Notes under the pieces: generated by a model
Seen by the model: only the letters and a program-made list of their open reading frames with translations
Told to the model about the DNA's origin: nothing
Databases searched by the model: none
Origin: Galdieria partita
Taxonomy: Eukaryota > Rhodophyta > Bangiophyceae > Galdieriales > Galdieriaceae
Assembly (NCBI GenBank): GCA_025991245.1
Contig: BQMJ01000011.1
Location: forward strand, 124,001-188,000
Direction of reading: 5' to 3'
Length of the DNA: 64,000 bases
Made by a program: the position numbers and the translations under genes
Shown: piece after piece, positions 12,640-22,835 of the stretch
Layout of the letters: every line of letters begins with the position of its first letter
Position numbering within the stretch: the stretch's first letter is position 1

Positions 12640-12949
12640 TAACGTTAAGAAGAACTTTAGACTGCTTGAATTCATCGATACTTGAAAAATCCACTATGCT
12701 AACTTGATAGGTCACTTTGATGAGAACAAGTATGCCTTTATCAAGAGTTTGAGTGTTATTTTGACTGCCGCTAGAATGGTATCCAATGCCTACATGAAAT
12801 AACTCATAATCACACCAGAAAACCAATATCTGCAGCTGTAAAGACAAAGTCAAGGTCCAAACCTTTTATTTGGAACAGAACAACAATACAAGATGAGAAA
12901 ACTAGACACTCGTGGTGTCTGTTGAACAGAAGAGCCTGATACGCACAAG
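12640..12949 (-). other. Weak candidate small gene in a 0.77-kb spacer
   Basis: An ATG at about 12949 opens a frame beginning MPCAYQALLFNRHH. A second frame below about 12870 reads LVFWCDYELFHVGIGYH and stays open to a stop near 12632. Joining the two needs an intron of only about 27 bp, shorter than any other here, so the model is doubtful. No family recognised. The rest of 12474-13247 shows nothing else. Confidence 0.2.
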
Positions 12950-13247
12950 GCATAATCAACCAAATAATTGAAACAGGTATTATTGAAGTCTATTGTTAAG
13001 TTCCTTTTTAAAAGTTATTGTAGTTGAAGAACAAGCAAACAAAGTGTCAATAAATCTTGCAATATTGAAGAGTGTTTGTAAAAGACACACTATTCACAAA
13101 GTAATTGTGATGAGGCCGTTAAAAAGGATCACCCTCGAATGGAAACTGCAAAAGGAAACTATGAGAACTTGTGGAAATATTCGAGCGTACCGAAAGACAC
13201 AGTCTAGCAGCTTCTATATTTTCACCGATAAGAACAACTACTTATAG

Positions 13248-14759
13248 TTAGACATCTGCTCTTTGCTCAAAGGACGTTGAAGGAATATGTTGCAATACTC
13301 GTCGCATTTTCCTAACAAGTGGGGTGCACCGAAAAGTAACGAGATTTTTGTCTTGCAAACGTTCTAACACTGAAGACAAGTTCTCTAGCAGACAAGCAAA
13401 TCTAGTGGAATAGTCTTTCAGAATATCTCCCCAAAAATCTTCAGGTTCGGTGTATAAGATGACGTTTAAATACTTCACAAAGAAGGTTAGAAATTCAGTT
13501 TCAGACGAATTGATCAAGTCAAGTAGAACTTTTTCATCAAAGTCTATTTGATACAGCCATAAAAATACCATTAGATGGATATTGAGTGGAAGTCTCGTAA
13601 TTTCCTTATATTGTTGCTCTTTACAATTCGGCGATAACTGGTATAGCTTCAATACTTGCATGAAAAGCTTACACATCAAGTCATCTTGTTCAGTGAAGAG
13701 CATTACCAAATAGTATTCCAAACTATGATACTTTGGTGGGGCATACCAGGAAGCCAAGAAGAACGCAAACTGTCTTAATATGAATTCCACTCGTTCTAAA
13801 AAAGACAATTTGGTTGGAAGACGAAAGGCTTCATTCCATGAAATATCAGCAAGAGATGATACAATGCCTAAAATATAATAGCGAAGAAACACTCTTTTGG
13901 TTGGAATACTTGGAATAGAATCTGCTTGATAACCAAAGTAACTACTCATTTGAAGGTCGCCCATATCTTGGTCATTGAAAAGTGTTGTCAAAGATGAAAA
14001 GATTTCTTCTCTGCAAGCTTCTTCTAGTATTACTCTCGAAAATTCCAACTGACGTTTTTGTAGTTCCAATAGTAATTCCCAACTTCTTTGACGGACATAA
14101 AACACCGGATGTGTATTTGCGTATCGAACAAAGTTGGAAACACTCAGAAGAGAATGAGTTGCATGATACTGTGGGTATACTAAGGATAAAAAAGAAATCC
14201 ATTTGCGACACAACACTAAATAAGCTGTGAATGCATAAGGAACATTGCTCAATCTCTCTTCATAAGGAAACAATAGCATATCTCGCTGCCTCCAAATCAA
14301 TTTCTCCATATTGTAAACAAGTATGCTAACTCTTGAAGAATTACTCATAGGATTCTCTTGAAGCAAGTTTCTCACATCGTCTATGACCCTCGAATAAAAT
14401 CTGCATATTCTATATAGGGACACTGGTTCTACAATTCCAAACAAGTCTAGATATTCAAAAAATGAAAATAAACCTTCCAATCGAAGTTGAAACAGGTCTC
14501 TACTTCCTATTAAGGAGTCTAGTTGTTCAGTTAAGACGACATAAACTGCCTTTGTCAATATGCTATTTAACAAACAGGAACAGCGAAAAGCAATCAAACT
14601 GTCAGGACGTGTCAAACTATCAAGGACCTTCTTTTTGGGAAGCTTATTCAAAAGTGAAATAATATCTTTTGTATCTTCTCTGGAAGAAACCCTGTCTTTG
14701 AGAAGCTCATTGAACCAAGTCTCCAAGTTCTTTAGTTGTATCCAATCATCATCATTCAT
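13248..14759 (-). CDS. Lines (LINS1)-like protein
   Basis: Intronless, 503 residues from the ATG at 14759; the reading frame extends further 5' but has no upstream ATG. The C-terminal third matches the pattern of the Lines family: a central LFTEQDDLMCKLFM segment and a later FDEKVLLDLINSSETEFLTFFVKYL segment. In animals and plants the latter is the LINES C-terminal motif (dLLxSsEtxFLxYfvxYL). The molecular function of the family is poorly known; in flies it is linked to segment polarity and in human to brain development. The rest is helical. Its start codon lies 4 bp from the start of the divergent EMC10-like gene. Confidence 0.6.
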   Translation of the reverse strand: MNDDDWIQLKNLETWFNELLKDRVSSREDTKDIISLLNKLPKKKVLDSLTRPDSLIAFRCSCLLNSILTKAVYVVLTEQLDSLIGSRDLFQLRLEGLFSFFEYLDLFGIVEPVSLYRICRFYSRVIDDVRNLLQENPMSNSSRVSILVYNMEKLIWRQRDMLLFPYEERLSNVPYAFTAYLVLCRKWISFLSLVYPQYHATHSLLSVSNFVRYANTHPVFYVRQRSWELLLELQKRQLEFSRVILEEACREEIFSSLTTLFNDQDMGDLQMSSYFGYQADSIPSIPTKRVFLRYYILGIVSSLADISWNEAFRLPTKLSFLERVEFILRQFAFFLASWYAPPKYHSLEYYLVMLFTEQDDLMCKLFMQVLKLYQLSPNCKEQQYKEITRLPLNIHLMVFLWLYQIDFDEKVLLDLINSSETEFLTFFVKYLNVILYTEPEDFWGDILKDYSTRFACLLENLSSVLERLQDKNLVTFRCTPLVRKMRRVLQHIPSTSFEQRADV

Positions 14760-14763
14760 TAAG

Positions 14764-15593
14764 ATGCGTAGTGAACATCCTTGGCAAGTGAAGTCTATTA
14801 TTAGAACCCTTTGTTTTATATTCACTTTATGGTGGTTTACAAAAAGCAACGTTGCAGTTGGTATGGAACAATACAGTCTTCGTGTAGAACACTCTTTCGA
14901 CTTGGGGAATACTTGGTTACCAAGAGGACAAGTACATTTGCTACTGAAACAAGAACTTTTTAGGAGAGTGAAGCCTTTTGAAATAAACTTTACTGCAAGA
15001 GAGACAGATAGTTTGAAGCAGTTGGCTCTTGAGAATCAACGTTACTTTATTCGCGCTTCCAAGACTCCAGTGAGTGAATTGCAACAACCCGTTTGGTTGA
15101 TGACAAGTTACAAGGCGGTAGGATTTGTTGGGTTTTTTTGAATTGTTTGCTAAGTCAGATTCACAAGTGTCGCCTAGTTGACTTGAGTTTCCGAGAACTT
15201 GTGTTTGTATATCTTGACGCGAACCTGGAGTTGATTGGTTTAGGTGCTGACTTCCCTCTGCAAGGTGTTTGTCATAACCATTCGAATTGGTTTTCAAGAA
15301 ATGAAGGTTTAGAAAAGCTTACAGGATATTGGAAAGTGAAGACACCTGAATTTCCCCAGGTAGCTCTTGTTAGGAAAGAGATAATAGAAGAGGTTCCCGT
15401 GCCGAATGAACAAAGTTTTATAGGGAGAAACGTAAGTGTTGTATCGGTTTTGAACAGAATTTTTAGGTAAACTCTCTCGTAGCGTTGGTTGTTGATTGTG
15501 ATTGGCGTTTTATTTGTATTGAATGTGTTGATGGGATGGATTCGATTCCGATTGTATAGGCAAAGTCAATCCAATCATTCCAAAACGGATTAG
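14764..15593 (+). CDS. EMC10-like type I ER membrane protein
   Basis: Predicted subunit of the ER membrane protein complex, which inserts tail-anchored and multipass proteins. The protein has 241 residues in three exons: 14764-15117, 15168-15431, 15483-15593. The start is a classic signal peptide (SIIRTLCFIFTLWWFT). It is followed by a lumenal domain with VEHSFDLGNTWLPRGQVHL and the GVCHNHSNW stretch resembling EMC10. The last exon was chosen with the CTCGTAG acceptor because it yields a single transmembrane helix (WLLIVIGVLFVLNVLMGWI) followed by RFRLYRQ, the expected type I topology. An upstream TTTTTAG acceptor is also in frame but ends without a clean TM helix. Family assignment is moderate; other signal-anchored lumenal proteins are possible. 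Confidence 0.55.
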
Positions 15594-15703
15594 TCGGCCG
15601 AAGGATTCTTTTGAGAAACCAAAATCAAACGGATTTGATGGGATTTCTCCATAAAAGTCAGATTGGCCGATGATGTGGAAGGTTTAGCCTGTCGTGGTTA
15701 GTC

Positions 15704-16060
15704 ATGAGCTTCTCGGATTCGGATACCATAGGTTTATATTATATATGTCATAACTGTAGAAGAAGAATGCCCAAGGTCAACTACCATTACGTGAAACAAG
15801 AAGGGCTTGTTTTTTGTAGTGGAGAGTGCAGTTTGTCGTTTGAACTTGGAGTAAAGCAAAGAAAGACTTTTCGAAAGAATGTAAAATATCGACAGAAGTT
15901 CAAAGGGGAGATGGAACAACAGACAGTGGTTGAGGCTCCAAAACCTACTTGGGCAGCAAAAGAAAGCCGCAAACCAAGGGACCTGGAGAGTTTTTCTAAT
16001 TCTTGGGAAAACGCATTGTTTCAGCTTGAATATATACAAAATACTGCGGAGTTGTACTAA
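15704..16060 (+). CDS. Small FCS-like/MYM-like zinc-finger protein
   Basis: Single exon, 118 residues. Two Cys pairs, ICHNC and FCSGEC, are separated by about 20 residues with a hydrophobic/aromatic spacer. This is the C-x2-C...FC-S-x-E-C layout of FLZ (DUF581) or MYM-type zinc fingers. The middle is very basic (KQRKTFRKNVKYRQKFK), which could be a nuclear signal or RNA-binding surface. The remainder is polar. FLZ proteins of plants bind SnRK1 kinase; whether that holds here is unknown. Confidence 0.55.
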   Translation: MSFSDSDTIGLYYICHNCRRRMPKVNYHYVKQEGLVFCSGECSLSFELGVKQRKTFRKNVKYRQKFKGEMEQQTVVEAPKPTWAAKESRKPRDLESFSNSWENALFQLEYIQNTAELY

Positions 16061-16526
16061 GATAAATGGAAATGGCTAAAGTCAACTCTTATTGGGCAAT
16101 TCAACAATGCTTTTCATACAGGAGTCTTTGTGTTTGGGATGTGCTTGGGTTGAAGAGTCTTTCATCAAACATTATTTCACACGTCAGGCGAGAACACATT
16201 GAGATAACAATACATAGTCACTTGATAGAAATATGCATTTTCTCAAATGCACAGAGAACGTTTCACAATCCAGAGTTAAAAGCATTCATCCATCTGCACT
16301 GTTAGTTTTCTTGAATTTTGTGTCATGAAAGTCGTCTTTGATCCAAATATTTTTTCAGAAGAATGGAAATCATTCATTTTGTCGTTAGTCCTTGTATTAT
16401 TAGCAACGAAAGTCAAATAACAGTGATAAGTACTCGGTGTCTATGCAAAGGTAGAAATGTGAGTTGATGTTTGTCTCAGATGTTGTAAAAGGATAGAAAA
16501 TTCGGTCCTCGAAGTTGTAACATCAA
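16061..16526. other. Intergenic
   Basis: A 79-codon frame with ATG at 16066 starts 5 bp after the previous stop and has no recognisable similarity or composition of a real protein. Otherwise nothing seen. Confidence 0.4.
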
Positions 16527-17855
16527 ATGATTCAATACAATCCCTATTGGATGTCGATGAACTCTTTAGAAAATTTTTCATTTTTTCTTGATCAACTTAC
16601 CACAGCCACCAGCTTTAACCTGAGTACAAGAAAGGCAGAAAAATTACATCAAACACTAGAAAACGCTTTACAATCTTTGGACAAATCTTCTACTTTGGAA
16701 ACCAAAGTTTGGTTGGAACTATGCGTTTCCTGTTTGAGGCGAATTCTTATGAATCACCCTGAAAGATGTACGCAGCAGCTAGCCTTAGTGTTGGCACCCA
16801 ACACCCCAGATGAGTTGATTTCGTCGTTTTGTTCTTTGTTCAAGTCCAGTTGGATTGGTCAAGAACCTGGTTCAATCTACGGCTCATTTGTTCAGTTGCT
16901 AGAATCGTACGAGAGACAGCACTTGGGTACAGGGACAAAACATTTGGAGGTGAAAAGTGATCCGTACTTCTCTGCAATAGCCGCAGAAAGACTGTTTTGG
17001 TTCCCAACGTCAATCGTTGAAAGCGTTGTGTTAGAAGCAGCAGAATCAAGTCATCCAACTCGTCACTTCGCTTCAGAAAGGATACCCTGGGATGCCATAT
17101 CTATATTCGCTGAAGAAGGAGAAGAAGAGATGTTGTGTGAATTATTATATCAGTTGAAGAATGACAATTATTGTGATGATTTGGTATCACTGAACGTTAT
17201 GGAAAAGCTATTATTAGGTTTCTGCGCAACAGAATTCTCAGAAACCTTCTCACGTGCTCTCCATCGAATGTACCACGAGAACAAGACCTTTTGGTTGAAC
17301 CTGGATGAAGTTATTCATTTACCCAGTGTCGTTCAAAGAGTTGCATATCAGAGCTTGAGTAGCGATAATTTTCAGTTTATCAAACGACGACTTTTGCAAT
17401 TACAGGCAACATTACTGAATGAGTCATCTGTAACGTTTGAGACAGCTATGGAGTGGTTGAACTCAGATATACTCACTCCACTATGTGGGTCTTTTCTAGA
17501 AGCGATGAAAGATTGCAAAATTTTAGAAGCTGTTCCAATGGATACTTTATATATTATTATGTATTATTCTCATGAGCTTATAATGAAAACAGAGAATACA
17601 ACTTTGCTCTTCCGATTGTCTATCACCTATTCTTGTATTTTATTGTTCATGGAAAATTTTTACAGTTTGGATGGCATTTGGTATAATCTTTTGATAGCAG
17701 ATATATGTAAAAGCTTGACTCTGAGACGATTTTCTATGGAAGCGTTTTTCACAGTTTTGGTTCCCTTTGGATTATCCAAACTGTGTTGTGCTAATAAGCT
17801 CTTGGAGCATTCTCTATTCCATACATGTTTTGAATTGTTTTCCAAAGATGCTTAG
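16527..17855 (+). CDS. Unrecognised helical protein, 442 aa
   Basis: Intronless frame starting at ATG 16527, with a second in-frame Met eight codons later. Not recognised. The sequence is almost entirely predicted helix, Leu- and Ser-rich and slightly acidic, with an EEGEEEM patch near residue 200 and repeated amphipathic segments resembling an ARM/HEAT-like solenoid. No signal peptide; the hydrophobic stretches near residues 365-430 are not long enough to be confident TM helices. The codon pattern and long open frame support a real gene. It ends 70 bp from the 3' end of the convergent neighbour. Confidence 0.7.
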   Translation: MIQYNPYWMSMNSLENFSFFLDQLTTATSFNLSTRKAEKLHQTLENALQSLDKSSTLETKVWLELCVSCLRRILMNHPERCTQQLALVLAPNTPDELISSFCSLFKSSWIGQEPGSIYGSFVQLLESYERQHLGTGTKHLEVKSDPYFSAIAAERLFWFPTSIVESVVLEAAESSHPTRHFASERIPWDAISIFAEEGEEEMLCELLYQLKNDNYCDDLVSLNVMEKLLLGFCATEFSETFSRALHRMYHENKTFWLNLDEVIHLPSVVQRVAYQSLSSDNFQFIKRRLLQLQATLLNESSVTFETAMEWLNSDILTPLCGSFLEAMKDCKILEAVPMDTLYIIMYYSHELIMKTENTTLLFRLSITYSCILLFMENFYSLDGIWYNLLIADICKSLTLRRFSMEAFFTVLVPFGLSKLCCANKLLEHSLFHTCFELFSKDA

Positions 17856-17924
17856 TTGTCAATAGACATTGTCTATATATCTACGTGTGTGTTTGTGTGT
17901 ACTAGTAAGACCAAATTTGTAGTT

Positions 17925-18909
17925 TTATGGTTCATCTAAACTAATAAAGTTCTTCATATACGAAAGGTGCAACGGAGTCTTCTTTCTTTCCAAAAACCAA
18001 CCATTTCTCCAAGCAATTTCTTTCACTCCTGCTCTATAATCTGCCACCTTCTTGCTGTATTCTATAATACGTGGAACAACTCCATCATCTAACTTTACAT
18101 GTAAAGCCGTCTCTGCAATAGGCTGCAATTCATTCACCAAGTCTTCCAAATCACGCAAGTATCTTGAATTAGTTACTACTTGTCCACAATTCAGATGAGA
18201 TGTGGCACAAAGAGGTCCCATAACACATATCCATAGAAGCTTTTCAATCATTCTTTTCATAAATTCTGTTTTATCTTCAACAACTGAACACTTGCAACCG
18301 AATGAAGAAACTCGTTGAGCAAAGGCTTCCGCCCACTTTCCATGAACGACTGTACCACCTCCATCCACAGGAGCATCTCCCTTATTGGCTACCGCAAAGT
18401 ACCTAGAGCTCTTTCAGTTCATCTTGTACACTTGTTTAGAATTAAACTCACACTAGAGCTTGAGTATTATTTTGGAGGTTTCTCTCTTCCAAAAACGTTT
18501 GAATCATTCCATTCTGGATGAAGACGAGGTCTGGTCTTCTGCTTATGGGGGTTCTTTCCACTATGCCACTCAGGTCATCGTTCCTCGTACAAACATATAT
18601 GGGTCCATAGCAATCTCCTGGAATGCTTTCTCCTCTATTCACCACAATAGGTTCCTTCATACCAGGTGCTTGTGCAAGTAAGCTTCCAATGCGTCCGTTT
18701 CCAATCACAACTTCTTGAAAACTTTGACCAAGTGTCCTTTCACTTCCTAGTACCATTTTCTGGAAAGAACGGTTCCTCGAGCGGAATCTGGATAACCAAA
18801 TAAACCTCAAAGCTCTGTTGACCTTATTATCTCGTACATTAGGTTTGCAATGTTTACAGCAACCAGTTCTTGTCAACACTACGGGGCAATTCCACAGAGC
18901 AAATGCCAT
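17925..18909 (-). CDS. Ketopantoate-reductase-like NAD(P)-binding protein
   Basis: 311 residues in two exons, 18909-18452 and 18402-17925, with a 49-bp intron. The join gives NNTQALVYFAVANKGDAP. After a basic, Arg-rich N-terminal extension (possible plastid transit peptide) a Rossmann start VVIGNGRIGSLLA appears, followed by RPDLVFIQNGM and a helical C-terminal half. This layout is that of 6-phosphogluconate-dehydrogenase-like proteins such as PanE/ApbA. The glycine motif is G-x-G-x-x-G. An uncharacterised algal/plant branch of the fold is more likely than true ketopantoate reductase. Substrate unknown. A downstream ATG (MVLGSERTLG) is an alternative start if there is no targeting peptide. 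Confidence 0.65.
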
Positions 18910-19079
18910 AGAGTGCTGTGACAGTTGATGATTGGCAAAGTTACAATGCTAAGACGCTTAAGTTGAGAGAGTCAACTATTTCGATTCTACAGTAACATGC
19001 AAAGAATTCTTCTATCCAATGCAAAAGTAATCAATCCAACTTGAAAACTACTCGATATAAGCAACAATAGAAACGGCAT

Positions 19080-20028
19080 TTATTCTTCTTCATGACCTGC
19101 AGCCATACTTGCCATAGCTAATTTTTCTATTTTCTTCTTCAAGTTTTCCTGTTTCTCTTCCTTTGTGAGCTTTCTCTGACGAAAAGCTCGATGCTGCTTA
19201 ACTTCACGTTTTGGTTTCTTCTCAAAGGAAGGATCTGCTCGAATACGACTATGTGCTTGTTTATACATCTCCTCCAGGTCATCAGGTCCAACTCCAGCTT
19301 TGATATATTGTGAAAAGCGAGCTTCATACAGAGATTTGTCTTCTTCCGCAACCAGTTTCATATATTCTGCAATATGTTGTCCAAAAATTCTACGACGTAA
19401 CTCCTCAGGATTGAATCCTTCTTCCTTGGTATATTTTGGAAATCGTTTCTCGTTGTGAGGAATATCCACACCACCATCAACGACACCTTTCATAGCAGCA
19501 AAAACTTTATTGCCAGTTGTCGTACGAATAAGGCCAACATCTAGATACGCCCGAAATGGTCTTCGCTCACCTTGTGGCTCTACTTCGAAAAATTCACCAT
19601 CAACAGTCTCCTTACCCACATAAACTTCATCCAAATTGAGTTTCTTCAAAGTTCTACGAGCCAATAATAGACCTGTGGCATACGCAGCTGCAAAGTTGGT
19701 CAATCCCACTTTAATGCCGTAGCGAGGTAGTTCGTGTGCGTACGCTGCCGAAAGGATGTGATCTCCCTCAAGTCTAGCGTAAACAAACTGACAGATTATA
19801 TCCCTTCAACAAGTTAAGTTGAATATGTATCCAAATTGAGCATTCGCAACGGTACCTGTTGGTAAAACGGACGACCAGACGATACCTCGGAGACGCGTAT
19901 TTTCTCAAATCTTGTGTGACTAACTTCAATCTTGCCCTGTAATCTGTCTTTCCTTCCCTTCTTCTTCTAGGTTTCACTTGGAACCTTTTAAAATAAGCTT
20001 TATTCTTGACAACCTTGACAAAAACCAT
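19080..20028 (-). CDS. RPL5: 60S ribosomal protein L5 (uL18)
   Basis: Binds 5S rRNA in the large cytosolic ribosomal subunit. 298 residues, the expected eukaryotic length, in two exons (20028-19856 and 19803-19080) with a 52-bp intron. The join gives [19 protein letters not shown], matching the family. Other conserved blocks: [51 protein letters not shown] and [10 protein letters not shown]. The C-terminus is Lys-rich, as usual. The ATG at 20028 ([16 protein letters not shown]) is the family start. Confidence 0.98.
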
Positions 20029-20969
20029 GATTCTTTCACGTCTGTCCTATTTGCCAATGGGAAATATCACAAAGGACGACGACGCCAATTGGGAATTAAC
20101 AGCAATTAGAATGTTGTACATTTTGATAGAATTTTCTTCCTAGTAGGAATCTGGAAAGCTAGAGTTCATTTTCAGAGTTTATGTATATTTCTGAGGCAAG
20201 TTGTTGGAATAGAATCAAGAAACAGGTGGAACTCGATGTCGTTGCTGAGAAGCCAAAACGACACACTCATACTGACTCGTTAGAATTGTCAAGTTCACTA
20301 CTATTTTCATTATTGGAACACCAGTTAACAAATGCAGTGAATTACTCCAACTAAAGTGACAGTTGAGATAGTTTCTCAGTCATTTCAAGTAGATTCGTCC
20401 CAGGCAACGAAATTCGTATCTCTTTTGTCAACAGCGGAAGGAGTCGTTTCTTTAATCTGTTAGTTCTTTTCAGTCACTAGCAATGATTTTTCTATCTTCG
20501 AGAACCTAAAAATATAATTCATTTTTATAGAGATAATGGAACGACAGGAAGTTGTTCAACTCAGAAACTAACATGACGTGTCTTTCTCAGTGAGCAATTG
20601 ATTTTATTACTCTTTCTCTCTCTTGTGGTTTGCGAGCATCATGTATGAAATATTAAGGTTCTTCTTGCCTATAGGAATAGGTTGTTTTGAAGGGACAAAA
20701 ATTTATCCTGCAAATAATAGTTCATATTGAGGAGGAAGCAAAATGAACTTTTATCTCTACATTCATTTTCACTCGTACAAAGTGAAATGTGATGAGCAAA
20801 GTCTAGAATGGAAAGAACGGCCTCCATGAGGGTTCGGGAAGTGCTTGAGTGGAGCTCATTGGATTTCCCGAATTTTGTGATATTTTGGGTTTTGGATGAC
20901 GCGCACCACTTCCAGCACTATTGTTGTAGCTGCATCTTTGTGTTGCGTAATGAATGAGAAACGGATATT
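20029..20969. other. Intergenic, divergent promoters
   Basis: 941-bp spacer upstream of RPL5 and of the 20970 gene. It is AT-rich with short Y/R tracts; no reading frame, tRNA or repeat recognised. Confidence 0.5.
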
Positions 20970-21596
20970 ATGAACGTCAAAAAAGGAGTACGAAAAGAGG
21001 AAGAGACCGTTCAGGGGTTGGAACGAAGAAATATATCCTTAAAGGCGCTATATATTGTCTACGATGCAGACGGAACCGTTGCAGGTGAAGTGCTTTATCT
21101 ACTTCGAAAGTGGTTTGGGAAGGGACACTGCGCTGCTTGTGATATAACTCACGGGAATAAAAAGGTAAAACCTGAGTGGACCACGTTGCAAACAACCGGT
21201 TTTCTCGGTGTTCCCCTTTTCAACATTCACAGAGACGAAATGGATTCCAAGGTGATTGGGTAACTTTATTCTTGTGATTTCGTTTGAATGAAACCTTAGT
21301 TACGTGCTGTCGTCAATACCACTCTGCCCTGTGTAGCAGGAGAGACAGATGACAGTCGCTACTTTTTGTTGCTTAGACCAGACGATTTGGAAAGTTGCTT
21401 GGGGGAGTTACCCAAGTTACAGGAGAAGATTATTGAGGCTCTTCAAAACTGTGGATTCCAAGTTAGTGAGTCTCAAGTATGCAGTGAGAATGGTTCTTAT
21501 GGAGAATCCGCACCACTCGGATCCAAGGATAGTCGATGCGAACAAGATGCAGTCGTTCCGTCAAAGAGCAATAGTACTGGTTCTCAGCTTTGCTAA
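20970..21596 (+). CDS. Uncharacterised conserved protein with CxxC and HRDE motifs
   Basis: 192 residues in two exons, 20970-21251 and 21300-21596, with a 48-bp intron in phase 0. The core reads LYIVYDADGTVAGEV, then CAACDITHG, EWTTLQ and FNIHRDEMDSK. The order (V-Y-D/N-A-D, C-x-x-C-x-x-T-H/Y-G, E/W, HRDE) resembles an uncharacterised family widely annotated as hypothetical in bacteria. Function unknown; the CxxC and conserved His/Asp suggest metal binding. The C-terminal 50 residues are Ser-rich and probably disordered. No signal peptide. Bacterial-type similarity makes horizontal origin possible, but this is unproven. Confidence 0.65.
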
Positions 21597-22359
21597 TCAC
21601 TAGTTTTTGTCAAGCTCACAATGTTCCACAGTTCGTTGTTAGTCTATGTGAATACTCAATTGGGAAAGAGTCGTTATATTATTTAATATTGATATATTAC
21701 AAGTAAAAGTGAAAACAGAAAGAATGGTGGGAAAAAGACCTGGTCAGTTACGAAGGATCTGCCAAGTTCTCCAGCACTTTCTATGTACTTAATATCCCTC
21801 ATGGACTTCTAAGAGTCTTCTAAGTACACTGTTTCTCTAAACTGCACTATTAGAGTTTCTAACGAATACTACAAGTCCAATATTCATTGCAGCTCTTCCT
21901 GTTTGAGTAGTTTTTGAACTTTCATAGTCCAAAAGATTAATTGGTATGAAACAGTATATGCTTCTGAATAATACAAGGATTCGAACGAATTGCTATCTTC
22001 ACATGTCTTCTGCAAAAGGCTTCTGTCCAAAATAAGTCGGTTCACTTTGAATGAGGTTCAGGTGTTTGAGGATTTCTATATAGCATTCATCGAGTTTCAA
22101 CCTGTTCAATGCTCCAACCAATTCAGACACCGTATCTAACATCTTATAAAGGAGTTAACGTTGTGGCGTCGTAATTTCTTTCAAAGAGATGCTTAAAAAT
22201 AATTGAGCCAAAATAGCTCTGCACAAAAACAAGCCAACTCTCACAATTTCTTTCCAAATATCTAAGAAAGCCTTGATATACGTCCTGCTACGCTTACTTG
22301 CAATAATTAGATACTGACTCCCCTAAGGAAAATTTCTACTTGAAACAGACCAGTTAAGT
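21597..22359. other. Intergenic, convergent
   Basis: 763 bp between two 3' ends. No supported gene; a tRNA-like TTCGAAT loop on the minus strand near 21975 lacks pairing stems. Confidence 0.5.
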
Positions 22360-22815
22360 TCAAGCTCCGTAGTGTATCAACAACTTGGAAACCTGCAAAG
22401 TCCATTCTTCAACAGACATGTGACGTATTCTACAAGTTTTCTGTTCAATGACAAACAAAGCAAGGACAATATGCTGACAGAAGCAGTCTCCTGTGTCCCT
22501 TGAGCGATATAAACTATGACAAAATTGTTTACAAGAACAAAACGGTACAGATGGAACCACAACACAAGTCTTTTCTTTCGTTCGACTAGGTGATACCACT
22601 ACTATTTCGCCATAACAACAACGCCACAATTCGAATTTGCCAAGGACACTTTCCTCCTCCATATACTCTGAACAAAACAAACTATCCAACAACGGTAACA
22701 CATGACGTACAGTATTTGGCATAATAGTATGCATAGCCAACAAGTGTTCATCTAAAAACTGCTGTTTCTCTACAACGTCTTTCACAAGTTCGCAAAGCAA
22801 ATTCCATTCTAACAT
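22360..22815 (-). CDS. SWIM zinc-finger protein, SWS1/ZSWIM7-like
   Basis: Likely homologue of Sws1, partner of RAD51 paralogues in the Shu complex that promotes homologous recombination. 151 residues from the ATG at 22815. The zinc-binding SWIM motif CxCx(n)CxH is present as FCSCKQFCHSLYRSRDTGD followed by CFCQHIVLALF. Upstream is a helical segment (VRHVLPLLDSLF) like the family's LLxALDLVD region, and a short beta region ending in KTCVVVP. The frame continues 5' but contains no earlier ATG. Only 20 bp separate this start from the stop of the upstream Myb gene on the same strand. Confidence 0.78.
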   Translation of the reverse strand: MLEWNLLCELVKDVVEKQQFLDEHLLAMHTIMPNTVRHVLPLLDSLFCSEYMEEESVLGKFELWRCCYGEIVVVSPSRTKEKTCVVVPSVPFCSCKQFCHSLYRSRDTGDCFCQHIVLALFVIEQKTCRIRHMSVEEWTLQVSKLLIHYGA

Positions 22816-22835
22816 CTCCCAAAATAAACAACTTA

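Noticed and set aside
15484-15560. Alternative last exon of the EMC10-like gene using the TTTTTAG acceptor
   Set aside because: It is in frame but gives a Cys-rich tail without a transmembrane helix; the CTCGTAG acceptor gives a clean TM anchor.
21960-22000. tRNA-like B-box (TTCGAAT) on the minus strand
   Set aside because: The bases flanking the loop do not pair as a T-stem, and no A-box or acceptor stem fits at the right distance.
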